A stretch of DNA of 64,000 nucleotides, taken from assembly GCA_963920635.1 (NCBI GenBank), contig OY987298.1:35185787-35249786 (forward strand). The letters are read 5' to 3'. Origin of the DNA: Pseudeuparius sepicola (lineage: Eukaryota > Arthropoda > Insecta > Coleoptera > Anthribidae). Within the stretch, counting starts at the first letter, position 1. Each line of letters starts with the position of its first letter. This document shows, one piece after another, positions 11,464-22,640 of the stretch. The notes beneath the pieces are model-generated. The model saw nothing but the letters and a program-made list of their open reading frames with translations, searched no databases and was not told the DNA's origin. The translations under genes and the position numbers were made by a program.

Positions 11464-12106
11464 GGTCAGAAACGGCCAGAAACCCAAAATTCTGGCTTAA
11501 TATAATATGCTGGTTGCGAGTAAAACAAATGGGACACCTAGCTATCCTAATGTCTCCCATTTTGTTTCGGTCCCGAAACATTGGAAATTACATCAAACAA
11601 GCTAATAAAGAAGCTAGAAAAAACGTAGGTGTGCGCCTTTTGTTTAAATATATAGTTTTTACACTTGTAGAAAGTAGTCTCTTAATTTCGGATACAGTGT
11701 CCGAAATTAGGAACCTTTTTCAGTCGCACCAAAATGTACCGAATTCATATAACGTCATTTTCTTGGAAAAAAACAAATGTAGTACAATTCTTTTGACAAT
11801 AAATTTTGTTTCATTATAACAACGTTGCATATGCTTATATGAAAAAATAAATAAAAAACACTTCTGTATAATAAATACTTAGTAAATTTAAAGTAGTATC
11901 CGAAATTCGGCGACTTTCCCTTATATATACGGCCTAAACCGCCCGGAAAACATTGCACATACATTCTGTCTTTGTTTAAATCTCTCTGTGATATATGGTC
12001 CAGTTGCAGATATAGACTATATTTAATAGGACTAATTCTATTGCAAACCGACTAGACCATTTGTTGACGGACAAGCTTCTTATACATGTATGGACTAATA
12101 TCTTCA
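11463..12106. other. unassigned DNA with a short hairpin
   Basis: No gene is seen. A small hairpin with arms TAATTTCGGA and TCCGAAATTA lies near 11681-11707. The related word TATCCGAAATTCGG occurs near 11900. Confidence 0.45.
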
Positions 12107-12150
12107 GTCCGTTTATATATGGACTAGTCCGTTTATATATGGACTAGTCC
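12107..12150 (+). repeat. 20-bp tandem repeat
   Basis: The unit GTCCGTTTATATATGGACTA occurs twice in tandem (12107-12126 and 12127-12146) and is followed by a partial unit. Each unit is itself palindromic at its ends (TAGTCC/GGACTA). Confidence 0.9.
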
Positions 12151-13255
12151 TTTTTTATACGGCCTGTTTTACATATACGGTCTGTAACATATTATACATA
12201 TAATTGTCTGTGTTAAAATTTCGTTGAGGCCTGGGACATGTCTTCGATACGCCAATGTGGTGCCCTTTGAAGCCCGGCGCCCACATAAATCTGTTTTGTT
12301 AAAAGTTAAGTTAAAAGTTCCCCTAAATATTCAAAGGGATTTTATTCACGCGCGGCGTTCGCGAAATGCCGAAGAGAACTTAAAAGTTTTCAGACGCCGC
12401 AAGCTTCAAGTGACCTGTATTAGCCGTAGCCGGCAAACTTGGATACGCTTTTTAATATTTTCGGCGGATCCTGGCGACTTTCTGAATTCAAAGCGGATTA
12501 ATATCGACCGGTCCTGGAGATGTTCTTAAAAATCTTCCATCGGGATCCATTAGTACTTCGGCGGTAAGCTTCATTAGAAGATCTATTTAGCTGTCCTTTT
12601 AAGGCACCTTTATTGGGAGAGTTCTTGTGATGGTTTTTGCCTTGCGGTTAATGTTATTAAGAGATTTTACGGGTTTGCTAACAAAATTAAAAAACTGGAA
12701 AACAATTAAAACAGTTGGTTGAATTTGGTACGGTCTTTTTCTTATAGAAACGTTTTTTTTTTGGAATTTTAGCAAAGAAATTCGAGCGAAGAAACGGAAC
12801 AAAAAGTAGGTAGTTGATGAACTCTTTGACCCCCCCAACTTATGTCTACGTACGCATATGATATAAAATGATCATTCTTTAGAAACAACGTTCCAGTAAT
12901 TTTTGTACACTTGTAAAGTTTTTATTTCGGATTTGGTTTACGAGATATTGAAACTTATTTGGCTATTTATTGCGATAGTTTTGTTAAAAATGCAGGCTTG
13001 ACTGATTAAACAAATTTCCGTGTTTTTTTTAATATTGAGCTTAAATTTAGCATGAGTATACTATAAACATAATTTCCTAATTTATTTACAAGCTAAAAGG
13101 AGAAATTAAAATATTTTGGCAGTTTATAACCTATGAATTTCTCAACCTAGGTTTTGGAATTTAGAACATTTCGTTTGCAAAACTCATACCTTTGAGCTCG
13201 ATAAAAAAAACCACAACAAAATTTTGAGGTATATAAGTAATAAACAAAGAATTCC
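12151..13255. other. unassigned DNA, GC-richer at 12220-12530
   Basis: The 12224-12529 part has normal codon-like GC content and a 101-codon open frame rich in Arg, but I recognise no family. It may be an old transposon fragment. The rest is AT-rich without support for any feature. Confidence 0.4.
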
Positions 13256-13343
13256 ACTAAATAGCCAAATAAATTGAAATAAAACTTAAATTAAAATTTT
13301 TAGGGTCGAAAAATTGAAGAAAATAAATGTCGGATATAAAAAT
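13256..13343 (+). repeat. about 90-bp dispersed repeat, copy 2 of 2
   Basis: This is the second copy of the 6449-6540 repeat, sharing CACTAAATAGCCAAATAAAT at its start and AAATAAATGTCGGA near its end. Confidence 0.75.
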
Positions 13344-15240
13344 GATTAATTTAAACCATATGATGTACACAGAAAAAACACCTCCCACCTTCGTTCTTTA
13401 TTGTTTTAATACTGTTAAGCAAAAAGGGCCGAATTTCAACTAAATTAAAAACACAGGAGTTATGAACAATATTCTTTTTTGTTATTCAATATTAACACCC
13501 AGCATTTTGAACTAGAATCATGTAAATACATTATTTTAGCCCTATTAATCTGTATACACTATTATATACCACATGCAAATAACAACAAAATATATTATTC
13601 AAAACATTAGAAATTTTCACTAAGCCTTGTCAATACTTTGAAGTCTGGACTATACAGCATATATTATTTAGCATATTTAGCCAAATCGATTTCGCTAGAC
13701 CAGAGACAAGTTATTGAATAAAACATCCATGAATTTTTATTCCGCTGATGTAACATTTCCATTATTATAGTTTCCGGATTCTTTAATAAATGCAAGTTTT
13801 TGCGATTTCCGACTTGTTCATTTCGAGCAACAGCGGCAGCGCCCGCTCTGTTATGCAACATGAATTTTCATTAGGTAACAGTGCAGGGGCTGCTATGCCT
13901 TCTCGACTGGCATCTTTAATTTTGCTGCAAGGATTTCTAAAATTAACATTTTAAAGCCCAAGAATCTAAATGCGTAGAATCAAATAATATGATCGTAATT
14001 AGGATCAAAATGAAATACCCCCTGGCGATACCTAGAAGTATGGTATTTAATTGAAGTTACTTGGAACAGCATAAAAACGCTTGGGCGGCGTTTGCTTTGT
14101 AAAACAAGACCGAGTTTTAGGCGGCGCGCAGCCCTTAATAATATTATAAAAATTTTATTTAAATGCTCTAAAAAAGAATAAAATAAACTTTGAAATAATT
14201 TAAACCAAAGCAAACCAATAATTTTGTTTCACACAAAACAGCACCATACAAAAATCTATACACAAAACCAAAATGCGTAAAATAAAGCGCAATCCTTATT
14301 TCCGTGAGGGCGCCACTGGTTATACTGGCCTAACTAACTACATCGGTACCTGCTCCATGGATCTCCGAAACGCCGACCAATCAAATCGCTACGCTCGCTT
14401 TCTTATTGGCTGCCTCCTTGACTAGGTCGATGACGACCTCATAAAAATCTTTGAATTTTATACAGGTGATATCTGCTGATAAGTCTGGTATTTTTCCCAG
14501 TAGCAGAGCGTGGTAAATGCTATGAAATAGATCGCGCCCCGTATATCGCTATGTTCCTAGTGAGTTCATTTATATTTTACCTGAGTAGCTCGAGAACAGG
14601 CGCCTCGGTAATAAAATACAATAAAACAGTTTTTAACCATATTAAACCGAACCTGGTATTAGTAGTAAAAAGAGATGAAGGAGACAGAGAAGATAGATAT
14701 TGTAGTCAAAACAAGTGACTGCATGCTCGTCTAATATAATATGACCAAAATTTGCATGGGTTACACTGTTCGACGGCTGGCCACTTGTGCAGCAAAATGT
14801 GGTAGATAGCCGTGCCACAATTTCACAAATCTTAGGATATACTAATACTTGCGTAAATAGTTATAATCGATATAGCTTTTTAGAGAGTTTTTGACAAAAT
14901 TATATGGTGAATTAACCTTTACGTTGTGTTTGACGACAACCTTAAAAAAACCTTAAAAATTAAATATTATGTTACTTGTAGAATTTGTATATTTTTTAAA
15001 ACTGCGTGACGCTTATGTCCTATATTCTTTTTTGTGACGCCAATTAGAATTTTGTATGCTGTTTCAACTGACTTTAGCAATACTATAGGAAGTCTTATAA
15101 GTTGTATTTATTATTCAAATTGTATAAAAAAAATACATAGTTGCATATGCATAAGTGAACATTATTCCAATTCAAAATGCCATTCACTTTTAAATTAACA
15201 CGTCAATTAATTAATAATCGAAAGATAAAAATAAATTAAT
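13344..15240. other. unassigned DNA
   Basis: No gene, RNA or element boundary is supported. The 14290-14470 part is GC-richer (GGCGCCACTGG, CGCCGACCAATC) and could be promoter-like or old repeat sequence. Nothing more can be said. Confidence 0.4.
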
Positions 15241-15560
15241 ATTTTGTCATTCCACATTTGCAATCACTAGCTGTGAACGCGTTGGCATAGAATGAATTAA
15301 ATTGCAAATATAATCTTGTCCAAATTCTCCCATTGCTCTTGAATACATTCAAGCAATTGGCTGTAATTTCTGGGGAGGAAAATGCGTCTACCGATCTTTC
15401 TTACCATTAAACCCCATATATTTTCAATCGGGTTTAAGTCTGGACTTCGGAAAGGCCATCTTAATACATTAATATTAATTTACCTGATCCAGTTGCAGAC
15501 AATATTTTAGGTGTGAACCGGGGAATTATCGTGCTGGAAAACGATTCGTCATAAACCTGT
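15241..15560 (-). pseudogene. Tc1/mariner transposase C-terminal fragment
   Basis: Read on the minus strand, this shows the C-terminal catalytic signature of Tc1-type transposases: QHDNSPVHT near 15530 (second catalytic Asp region), then WPFRSPDLNPIENIWG near 15415-15460 (catalytic Glu in NPIEN), then a tail resembling LLECIQEQW. The stretch between the two motifs contains stops and an apparent deletion. Upstream domains and clear TIRs are absent. The relation is to the same superfamily as the elements at 60.6-63.6 kb, but as a much older copy. Confidence 0.8.
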
Positions 15561-16059
15561 CGAACCGATTTTAGTAGTTAATATTCACTAAAATATTCAT
15601 ATACGCCGGTCCCGTTATTTCATTTACATGACGAGGCATTTTGATTTTCAATACTTGAATCGCAATTAATGTGAATTAATTCCATAGATACAGACAACCA
15701 CCTGATTAATTAAAAAAAAATTATTTATGTATCAAGGCACTGCAACTTTTTAAGACTCATGTGGAATTTAGTTGCCGAGGCCTCTGACCGGGGCAAATAA
15801 ACCACATAATATATATTTTTTTTTAATCGAAAAAAGGAGTTTTATTAGACAAAACAACTGAAAAAGGAAATCGCCCTTCCATGAGACGACCGCGCGCGCC
15901 CTTGCTTAACTTAAACGATCGCTTTACCTTGATCAAGCACGATATGCCACGGAGCATTTTCGAGAAACTGCCAAGCTGGTGCATCATATGCAGCTTACAT
16001 AGAAATAATATTGATGTTTAAACAAGTCAAAATACTTATACTGAGAAATTGCGTTTTTA
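15561..16059. other. unassigned DNA
   Basis: This may include upstream remains of the Tc1 copy, but no motif can be named. A run of A/T near 15820 and a CGCGCGCGCC word near 15892 are the only notable compositions. Confidence 0.35.
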
Positions 16060-16625
16060 TACAGGGTGGGTCAGAATGTACAGTAAATACTTTAAGTGGG
16101 TGTTCGGCAGGTGGTTTTAAGGGGGGTCTTTCATATAAAATTTTTCGATTTGGGCTTTCCTCGCCAAGCTATTCGGGTCCACAGGGTGACCCAAAAGTAT
16201 TTTTTTATTTATATCTCAATAACGGCCGTACTTAAAAATTTGAAATTTGGTATGTGTTATCTACCTACTGGAAGACGCCTTAGGGTAGTTTATTCATTTG
16301 CACAGTGCCATAAAAGGGGTAAAATCTAACAACCCCTATTAATTTTTTTTGCTCAAACTTTTTTGAGGTTATCTTTTTGGCGTTGCAGATTCATCTTTTC
16401 AGTGTATCTTTTCATTTTGCAACAAAAGTGTACTCTTGTTTCATAACGATAAAATCAACAGTTTGCGTTGAAATTGGCAAAACGTGCCCCAAAACTCCTG
16501 TTAACTTCAACATTCGAAACATAAAATTTTTACCTACCGCTTTCAAATGTTACACATCGACTGTACCATTTAAACTGAGAAAAAAATTCAGGGTTTCAAA
16601 TAGGTCTTATGTCCCAATGAAATAA
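16060..16625 (+). repeat. single arm of the foldback family (TACAGGGTG end)
   Basis: It begins TACAGGGTGGGTCAGAATG and runs colinear with the reverse complement of 34370-35022: GTGTTCGGCAGGTGGTTTTA, then CATATAAAATTTTTCGATTTG, then ATATCTCAATAACGGC. It continues into the CTCTTGTTTCATAACGAT block shared with element 2. The partner arm is missing. The open frame shared with the other arms covers 16377-16600. Confidence 0.85.
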
Positions 16626-17868
16626 AGAAAAGAGTTGTGAGTTGTGAGAAATAAGAAACCTTTCTTTATATCGATTAGTTTGTTGAAACCACTCAAAGGT
16701 GCACGCCACTGTGAAACCAGAAACGGCATCCCGTCATATGCAGGAACTATCCCTGTCGCGCGTTAATCACACATGCTCCTTCCTGGGGCTCTGTATTCAT
16801 TAGTATATGGTACGGACAGTATATCCAAATAATAAGTTTATTGGTGTTACTGCTTACAATAAGTTTCCACAAATCAACAATAATAGAACCATAAAAGTAT
16901 AGGTATACACTTAACATCAATACAAACGTGTTAAAAACTACATGGACGAGGCTGAAAGTTCAAGTTATCTTGTAGAAACTCTTCAATTTATTTAATTTTA
17001 CATAAAGATAATTTCTCAACCGACACAGCGGCACAGATATATCCCTTCTTACTCGGGTATTAATTTCGTGAGTGCTAAAGCTTTCTATATTCGGACTAAT
17101 AAATAACAAATTGGGGGTGTCCCTTTAGACTGTGCTTCACATTTTGGAACCCCCTTTTAGGGTCTGTGAACCCAACTTTTCGCAGACAACCAGGACTCAT
17201 CGTATGGACGTGCTTTAAACGACAAAGGATAATACACTGGCGTGCATAGAAATCGGCCCACCGTTAAAGTTTTGACTTTTGACAATATATATATTTTAGA
17301 AATTATTCATCAGTTCAAAAAATATGCTAACTTCCAAAGTTACTCCTACAACATCGCGATTTTGTCAAAATTTTCCGTTTTTTTGTCGACCTGCAGCGAT
17401 GTTATTTCGACTTGTGGCTCTGAGGCCGGCTTCCCCATGCGTCTTCCAGTCGGGTTGAGATGCTTTCGACGCGCCGAAATATCGAGATATACGAAAAAAA
17501 CACGCAATTGTTGGTTTTGGAGGCTTCCAACGGATTTTTTCGATGCTCCCCCGAGTGTACGGTTTTTTCAACTTTCAAACCTTGACTGACCGAGGTTGGA
17601 ATTTTTATATGAAGGCAAGTTATTGTATTTCAAACAGCATTTCTTTTTTGATCTTCTGAATAATTTCTAAAGAAAATATAGTAAAAGTAAAAGTCAAAAG
17701 TTTTTGCTGCACGCCTTCATTTAAAAGGGGCTTCACCAAAGGCACCCCTACCTTCTAGGGCTAGAAAGATAAGGAGCACCTACCTGGGAATATAAATGTA
17801 AAGATACAAAATGTCTAAAGAATACTTAAAGGGTACCTTTCCTATGACAAAGTGCAGGTGTTGGTGTA
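16626..17868. other. unassigned DNA with a possible transposon end
   Basis: ACACTGGCGTGCATAGAAAT at about 17234-17253 resembles the outer end of a Tc1-type inverted repeat, but no partner end or transposase follows. The GC-richer piece 17395-17545 encodes nothing I recognise. Confidence 0.35.
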
Positions 17869-17990
17869 TACAGGGTATCCCGTAACTTATCCACCATAGG
17901 GCAACAGGTGGTCTAGACGTCAAAATATACCGTGTGGGCCAAAAATGACTAAAAATGTTGCTCGTTTAAAAGATACAGGGACACCCTGTA
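17869..17990. repeat. short element with TACAGGGT/ACCCTGTA ends
   Basis: The left end TACAGGGTATCCCG and right end GGGACACCCTGTA form a short inverted pair about 120 bp apart, flanked by TA. It appears to be a minimal derivative of the foldback family. Confidence 0.6.
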
Positions 17991-18406
17991 TAGGACTGCA
18001 TCTTCAAGAACAAAGGTTTACTTAAGTTTTTCCCAGCCTGGTTTTTAAGCTTTTCTGGCCTATATAGCTTTCCCGAAAGAAAAAAGAAAATAGGACACGT
18101 CAGGTGCATTCTATAAAATCAAAATAGGTTAAATACAGTAATAGATCGTATGTGTATGAGACCTATCGCTGCGTCAAAACCAACCATTTTTTCTATAGAT
18201 GAAAATATTGGGTAAAGTTAGGATTTTTAAATCATTGAAACGTGTGTTGCAATCTTCTTCATTTCTTAACGCAGAGCAAAGTATACTGTTCTTAAAATTT
18301 CTGCGACACAGTCTAAAAACGCACTACACCGAAAGAATATTACCTAAAGGAGTGTCGCAGATGTGCGCCCGCTCAAGGCCCCCCCATCGCTGGATAGTAA
18401 AGCGAA
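17991..18406. other. unassigned DNA
   Basis: No feature is supported. Confidence 0.4.
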
Positions 18407-18540
18407 TGGGCGAGTTTTTAAATGCAAATATGTGATGGATTCCATCAATGCAATGTGGCCATTCAAAAATTTCTTCACTTGCGATTGGTTTGATGGATTC
18501 AATCACATAAATATTTGTGATGATTTTATAAACTCGCCCA
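18407..18540. repeat. 134-bp MITE, copy 1
   Basis: The ends TGGGCGAGTTTTTAAA and TTATAAACTCGCCCA are inverted. The inner blocks ATGTGATGGATTCCATC and GATGGATTCAATCACAT extend the hairpin almost to the centre. A second copy lies at 32794-32936. Confidence 0.85.
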
Positions 18541-19189
18541 ATATTGTTCAAGAACGCACGCACCTACATATAATACAAGACTCTTAAAAATGGGTACGAC
18601 CAAAGCCTTATTCTCTAACACGCTTAATTACTTTCACATTCAACAAAATCAAATCCTGACTGTCTTAATTTGTTTAGACATTTTATAACTTCTCTGAAAA
18701 AATCCATCTCAAAAGGCATGCCTGCATGTCACTCGTGTCCGTTCGATCACTGTCATTTAGGATACCCTCGGCTACGCCCAATTCATGTACGTATACCTAC
18801 TATGTCAACATGACAATGCACTTTTGTCACATGTGGTGGTGTTTACAAATCGGTGACTTCAGACGCGTTTTTGAACAGATGCAAAGGTATTCTGATTCTG
18901 GATGTGAAGTTATTTTGCCCATATATAAATTTGCATTCTGAAGAAAACATTGGCAGTTACACTACTGCATGTCTTGCATCAATATACACCTCTTCGTTTA
19001 CGCCTATAAACCTACATTATATTTATGTAGAAAGTAGTCATTTTCTTGTATTACCTCTAAAAGGATTACTAATAAAATTACCTTAATTTCAGTTTGTATG
19101 AAAGTCACATATACTCCAATTTGTAACCCAAGAGAAGTTTTGCTTTCATTTCTCAAATGTCTTCGTTTGTTACCAGTGTCCAAGGTAGC
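18541..19189. other. unassigned DNA
   Basis: Short open frames occur but none resembles a known protein, and no repeat boundary is clear. Confidence 0.4.
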
Positions 19190-19690
19190 AAGCATCCCAA
19201 TTTACAAATAAACTTTTGAATACGTTATTTAACAATTGAAATGAGGTAATTAAATTTGGAATTCGCCAAATTCTTTCAACTGAGGTGCTTTTAAAGAGGA
19301 CCGTAGGAATCTGAAGTATTTTGTTCAGTTGAAAGTTTCAGAGTTTCGGAGCTTATTACCAGAAGGCACTGGTTTTTTGTGCGGAATTGTTGGTTTGAAT
19401 ATTCGTTAGTGCCTATATATAATAAATTATTACAGATAATATTGAGTAGAATAAATTATATCCTAATGGAGTTATTTAGAAATGAGTTTAATTTATAGCA
19501 ATTGCCTCATTTATCATTTAGTTTGTGCTGAGAATAATAATAATTCGCCTATAAGGACAAAAATTAATAGCTAAGATTGTTTCGTTTTTACAAAATTTAA
19601 ATTTTGGTTACTTCTAGATTTTAATTTTGACGTCTCAAAATAGCAGGTGTAAATAATGGATAATGACTTTCATGATTTTTTAGTGGCATC
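19190..19690 (+). repeat. ancient dispersed repeat, copy 1
   Basis: It shares ordered blocks with 21195-21560: TCCCAATTTACAAA, AATTCGCCAAATT, GTGCTTTTAAAG and AGTA(G/A)AATAAA. Spacing is similar and divergence is high. No coding capacity is recognised. Confidence 0.6.
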
Positions 19691-20411
19691 AGCTTCAAAA
19701 TAGAATTGAATAATAAACCTATATTTTAATTAATACATTCTTTTTTTTTAATATACCTATGTTTAGTTTAAATTTTGCACATTCTTTTTTCATTTTGTAA
19801 CTTAGTTATGTGCATAGAGACAATGTTGAGGAAAAGTGATGCCTAGGACAGGATGTGAGATAGGCACTGAGTGGACAGTCTGTAGTTCATAATTATAGGC
19901 TAAGACCAGTATTTTTATTCATTCTTCTTCCTAACGCGTTATTGTAATTATCCTTAGATATAATTGCAAGTTGATGAATTTTATAAATAAATTCGTTTTG
20001 TTTTTATATATATATAGGCAAAAAATTCGAAGAAAATACTGAACGAGTGTGACATTAACCGTTGGCCCCAATTTGTTGCATAAGCATATTGTTTAAATGA
20101 ATCGTTTTCTTTTAAGAAACTGGTTAATATTGATTGGCCTACTTTTTGCATATTTTCATTTTTTTTTATTTTTCCTTACCAAAAACATATATATTTTTAC
20201 GCCAATGAATTTTGCAATGAACAAAAAGTTTCACAAGGCAAAAAATTTATGATAAGTTTAAGAAACTCGACAAAACGAGAAACGCTCTGTAGGTATCTCC
20301 CAAACATGCGGTTTGCGGCATTCAACCTTAGCAACTTTTTGTGCATCTCTTCGGGAAATATAAGAAAGCCCCCAAAACCATTCAATATTTAGGTATGAAC
20401 ACGGTTTCCCA
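19691..20411. other. unassigned DNA
   Basis: AT-rich. No feature is supported. Confidence 0.4.
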
Positions 20412-20662
20412 CTTATCATGCCCTGTGATCAAAGGAACTTCCTATTTTTCGTGTTTTAGTGTATACAGTTGCAAAATTAGCTAAAAACGCCAAATTTGCG
20501 TTTTTTTAATGGAACGGCCCTCTTTTTTGTACAATATATTACTCACCTTTAAGCAAGGATGGGTAATTATATTATAGGCGTAGAAAACTGTTTTCTACAT
20601 TACATACGTGCGTAAAACAACTTGAAAAATAGGAAGTTCCCTTGATCACAGGCCATGATAAG
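20412..20662. repeat. 251-bp MITE with about 39-bp inverted ends
   Basis: The left end CTTATCATGCCCTGTGATCA and right end TGATCACAGGCCATGATAAG are inverted. The match continues through GGAACTTCCTATTTTTC (left) and GAAAAATAGGAAGTTCC (right) with two or three mismatches. The centre has no coding potential. The superfamily is not identified. Confidence 0.85.
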
Positions 20663-21194
20663 AAAAGAAAAGAAAAAAATATTTCAATATTTTTATATAT
20701 ACCTTTCTGGCTGAAAGACTCTTTATTTTATCTACTGTTGTTTTGTATCATTAAAAAAACTAAAAAAAAAACACTAATATGACTGGTGGTCGTCCAAGGC
20801 TAAAGTGTGTGCTAAAAAACATTTAGATTAGAATCGTTCTCCCATGTTCTATGATATATCTAATAATCGCTAAATAGAAAAAATAGTCCATCTTCTTGCA
20901 GTGGAGTAATGTAGGACTGTAAGGTTTGCTTTATTAATTTCTAATAATTATTGCTGTTGTCTTCCGGGTAACTTAAGGTGTTCGCTTGTTGCAAACCGTT
21001 ATTAGAATCTTATTAGAGTTATCCTCGAATTTCTTCTAATTTGTAGTTTTATTTTCAGCTTTCAGCTTGTAAAAGATTATTTTATTTTTCCAACTTGTAA
21101 TTCGAGCCATCACGTCTCAGATTTTTCGTTTTGAAATAGGCCTAATTACGTCCCATCTAATAGAATCCGCTTTAACTTCTCAAGGGCCTAATAT
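20663..21194. other. unassigned DNA
   Basis: AT-rich. No feature is supported. Confidence 0.4.
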
Positions 21195-21560
21195 GGATCG
21201 TCCCAATTTACAAACGATCTTTTGATATCTAACAATCCGGAAGCCGAAATTAAATTGTAAATTCGCCAAATTGTTATACCTGTGATGCTTTTAAAGCTGC
21301 CTGTTTCTGTAGGGAGGAATTTGAGGTATTTGTACACCGGAAAGGTCCTAGAGTTCGAAGTTCGAAGTGAATTAACAGAACATTCGTCAGCATAATAATT
21401 ATGCTGTGTAAAATTATTTTACACAGCGGTGAGTAAAATAAACAATATGTGGATGGAATAAAAACAAATTTAATTTAAATCGCAATTAACGGGTTTAATA
21501 ATATATGAACCAATATTTTATGAATCTAGGGGTTAAAATTTCAAAATAGACGCCAGTAAA
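21195..21560 (+). repeat. ancient dispersed repeat, copy 2
   Basis: This is the partner of 19190-19690. It also contains a small perfect hairpin, GCTGTGTAAAATTATTTTACACAGC, split into arms GCTGTGTAAAAT and ATTTTACACAGC, near 21403-21427. Confidence 0.6.
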
Positions 21561-22640
21561 ATGTTTTGAGTTTTTGAGGTTACGTAAAATTCTATCAAAC
21601 CATTTGAGATAACTCCAATTGCTAGGAAAACGACCGAAACTTAGGTTTAAATGATGAAAAAATTTCGACATATATTATATGCCTGATGTCCAATATTTTT
21701 AGTAATGCCTCGCCATTATTGTTGGTAAATTGCTCACAGCAAAGGTCTCAGAATAAGCTGTACGCCTGCATTATCTGTGTCCTTCTTTAGTTTGCAAACT
21801 AAACGTTTTGGTACGCTTTTACTCAGGCTGCCATGTGTTTTAAAATAAAGTACAAAATAAAAAATGGACGGAAAACCAATAGGCACACAAATAATTTTTC
21901 CTTTTTCCGCACTTTCTTATTAAAGCTAGAATATGCACTCTACCTAAAAGGCAAACCCACAGTTGCCAGAAAACTTTCCAAAACTAGGTAAACAAATTTA
22001 TCAATGTTTCAAGGCGTTGCAAACTCTTGCGGAGTCTGCGGATTTTGCCTGTCGTAAATATGCCACATGCACCGATTAGGTTATCGGGATTCCGTATTTT
22101 TGGGGAATTCAGAGAAGCCGTGGATCGGGCACGGACACATGGAAAACTGAATATTTCATCAGCCTGGCTGAGAAACACTTACTGCCCTTGCACACCCCTC
22201 GGATCTAACAGGGGCGTGTGGTATGTACAACGTGTGGAATATAAATAATTCGCTGACACAGCCTGATTGGAAATGCTGGGATATTTTGGGTATAGGTTAT
22301 AAGTTTCAAATATTGCAAATAGTATAGCTAGTCTGCAAAGACAAATGGAAATAAATAAATCGGTATTTTCAACAAATTTGTATTTTTCGGAAAGCACAAC
22401 CCGCGAACTCGTACCTACTTACAAATTTTAAAAAACGAAATCAAGTTTCCAAAAAAATTCACATATATACTGAAAAAAGTCTGCACAGGGGTATTATTCA
22501 CGTAAATAAATAAATAATGTAATTGGTCTTGAACAACCCTGGTGTTCATCATCAGCGGAAAAGTCTCTTTGGGAGACTTATGTTGTGTGTGAAATAAAAT
22601 TCAATTGTCAGACCATAATATTAGATCACCATAGTATTAA
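21561..22640. other. unassigned DNA
   Basis: No gene is recognised. A 73-codon open frame at 22027-22248 has no family signature. Confidence 0.4.

Noticed and set aside
11299..11819. Open frames on both strands across the TA microsatellite
   Set aside because: They exist only because the TA tract lacks stops. The flanking parts show no domain.
12224..12529. 101-codon Arg-rich plus-strand frame
   Set aside because: No family motif, and composition follows the local GC content rather than coding periodicity that I can see.
17242..17589. 115-codon frame after a Tc1-like end word
   Set aside because: The translation has no transposase motif, and the opposite strand is equally open.
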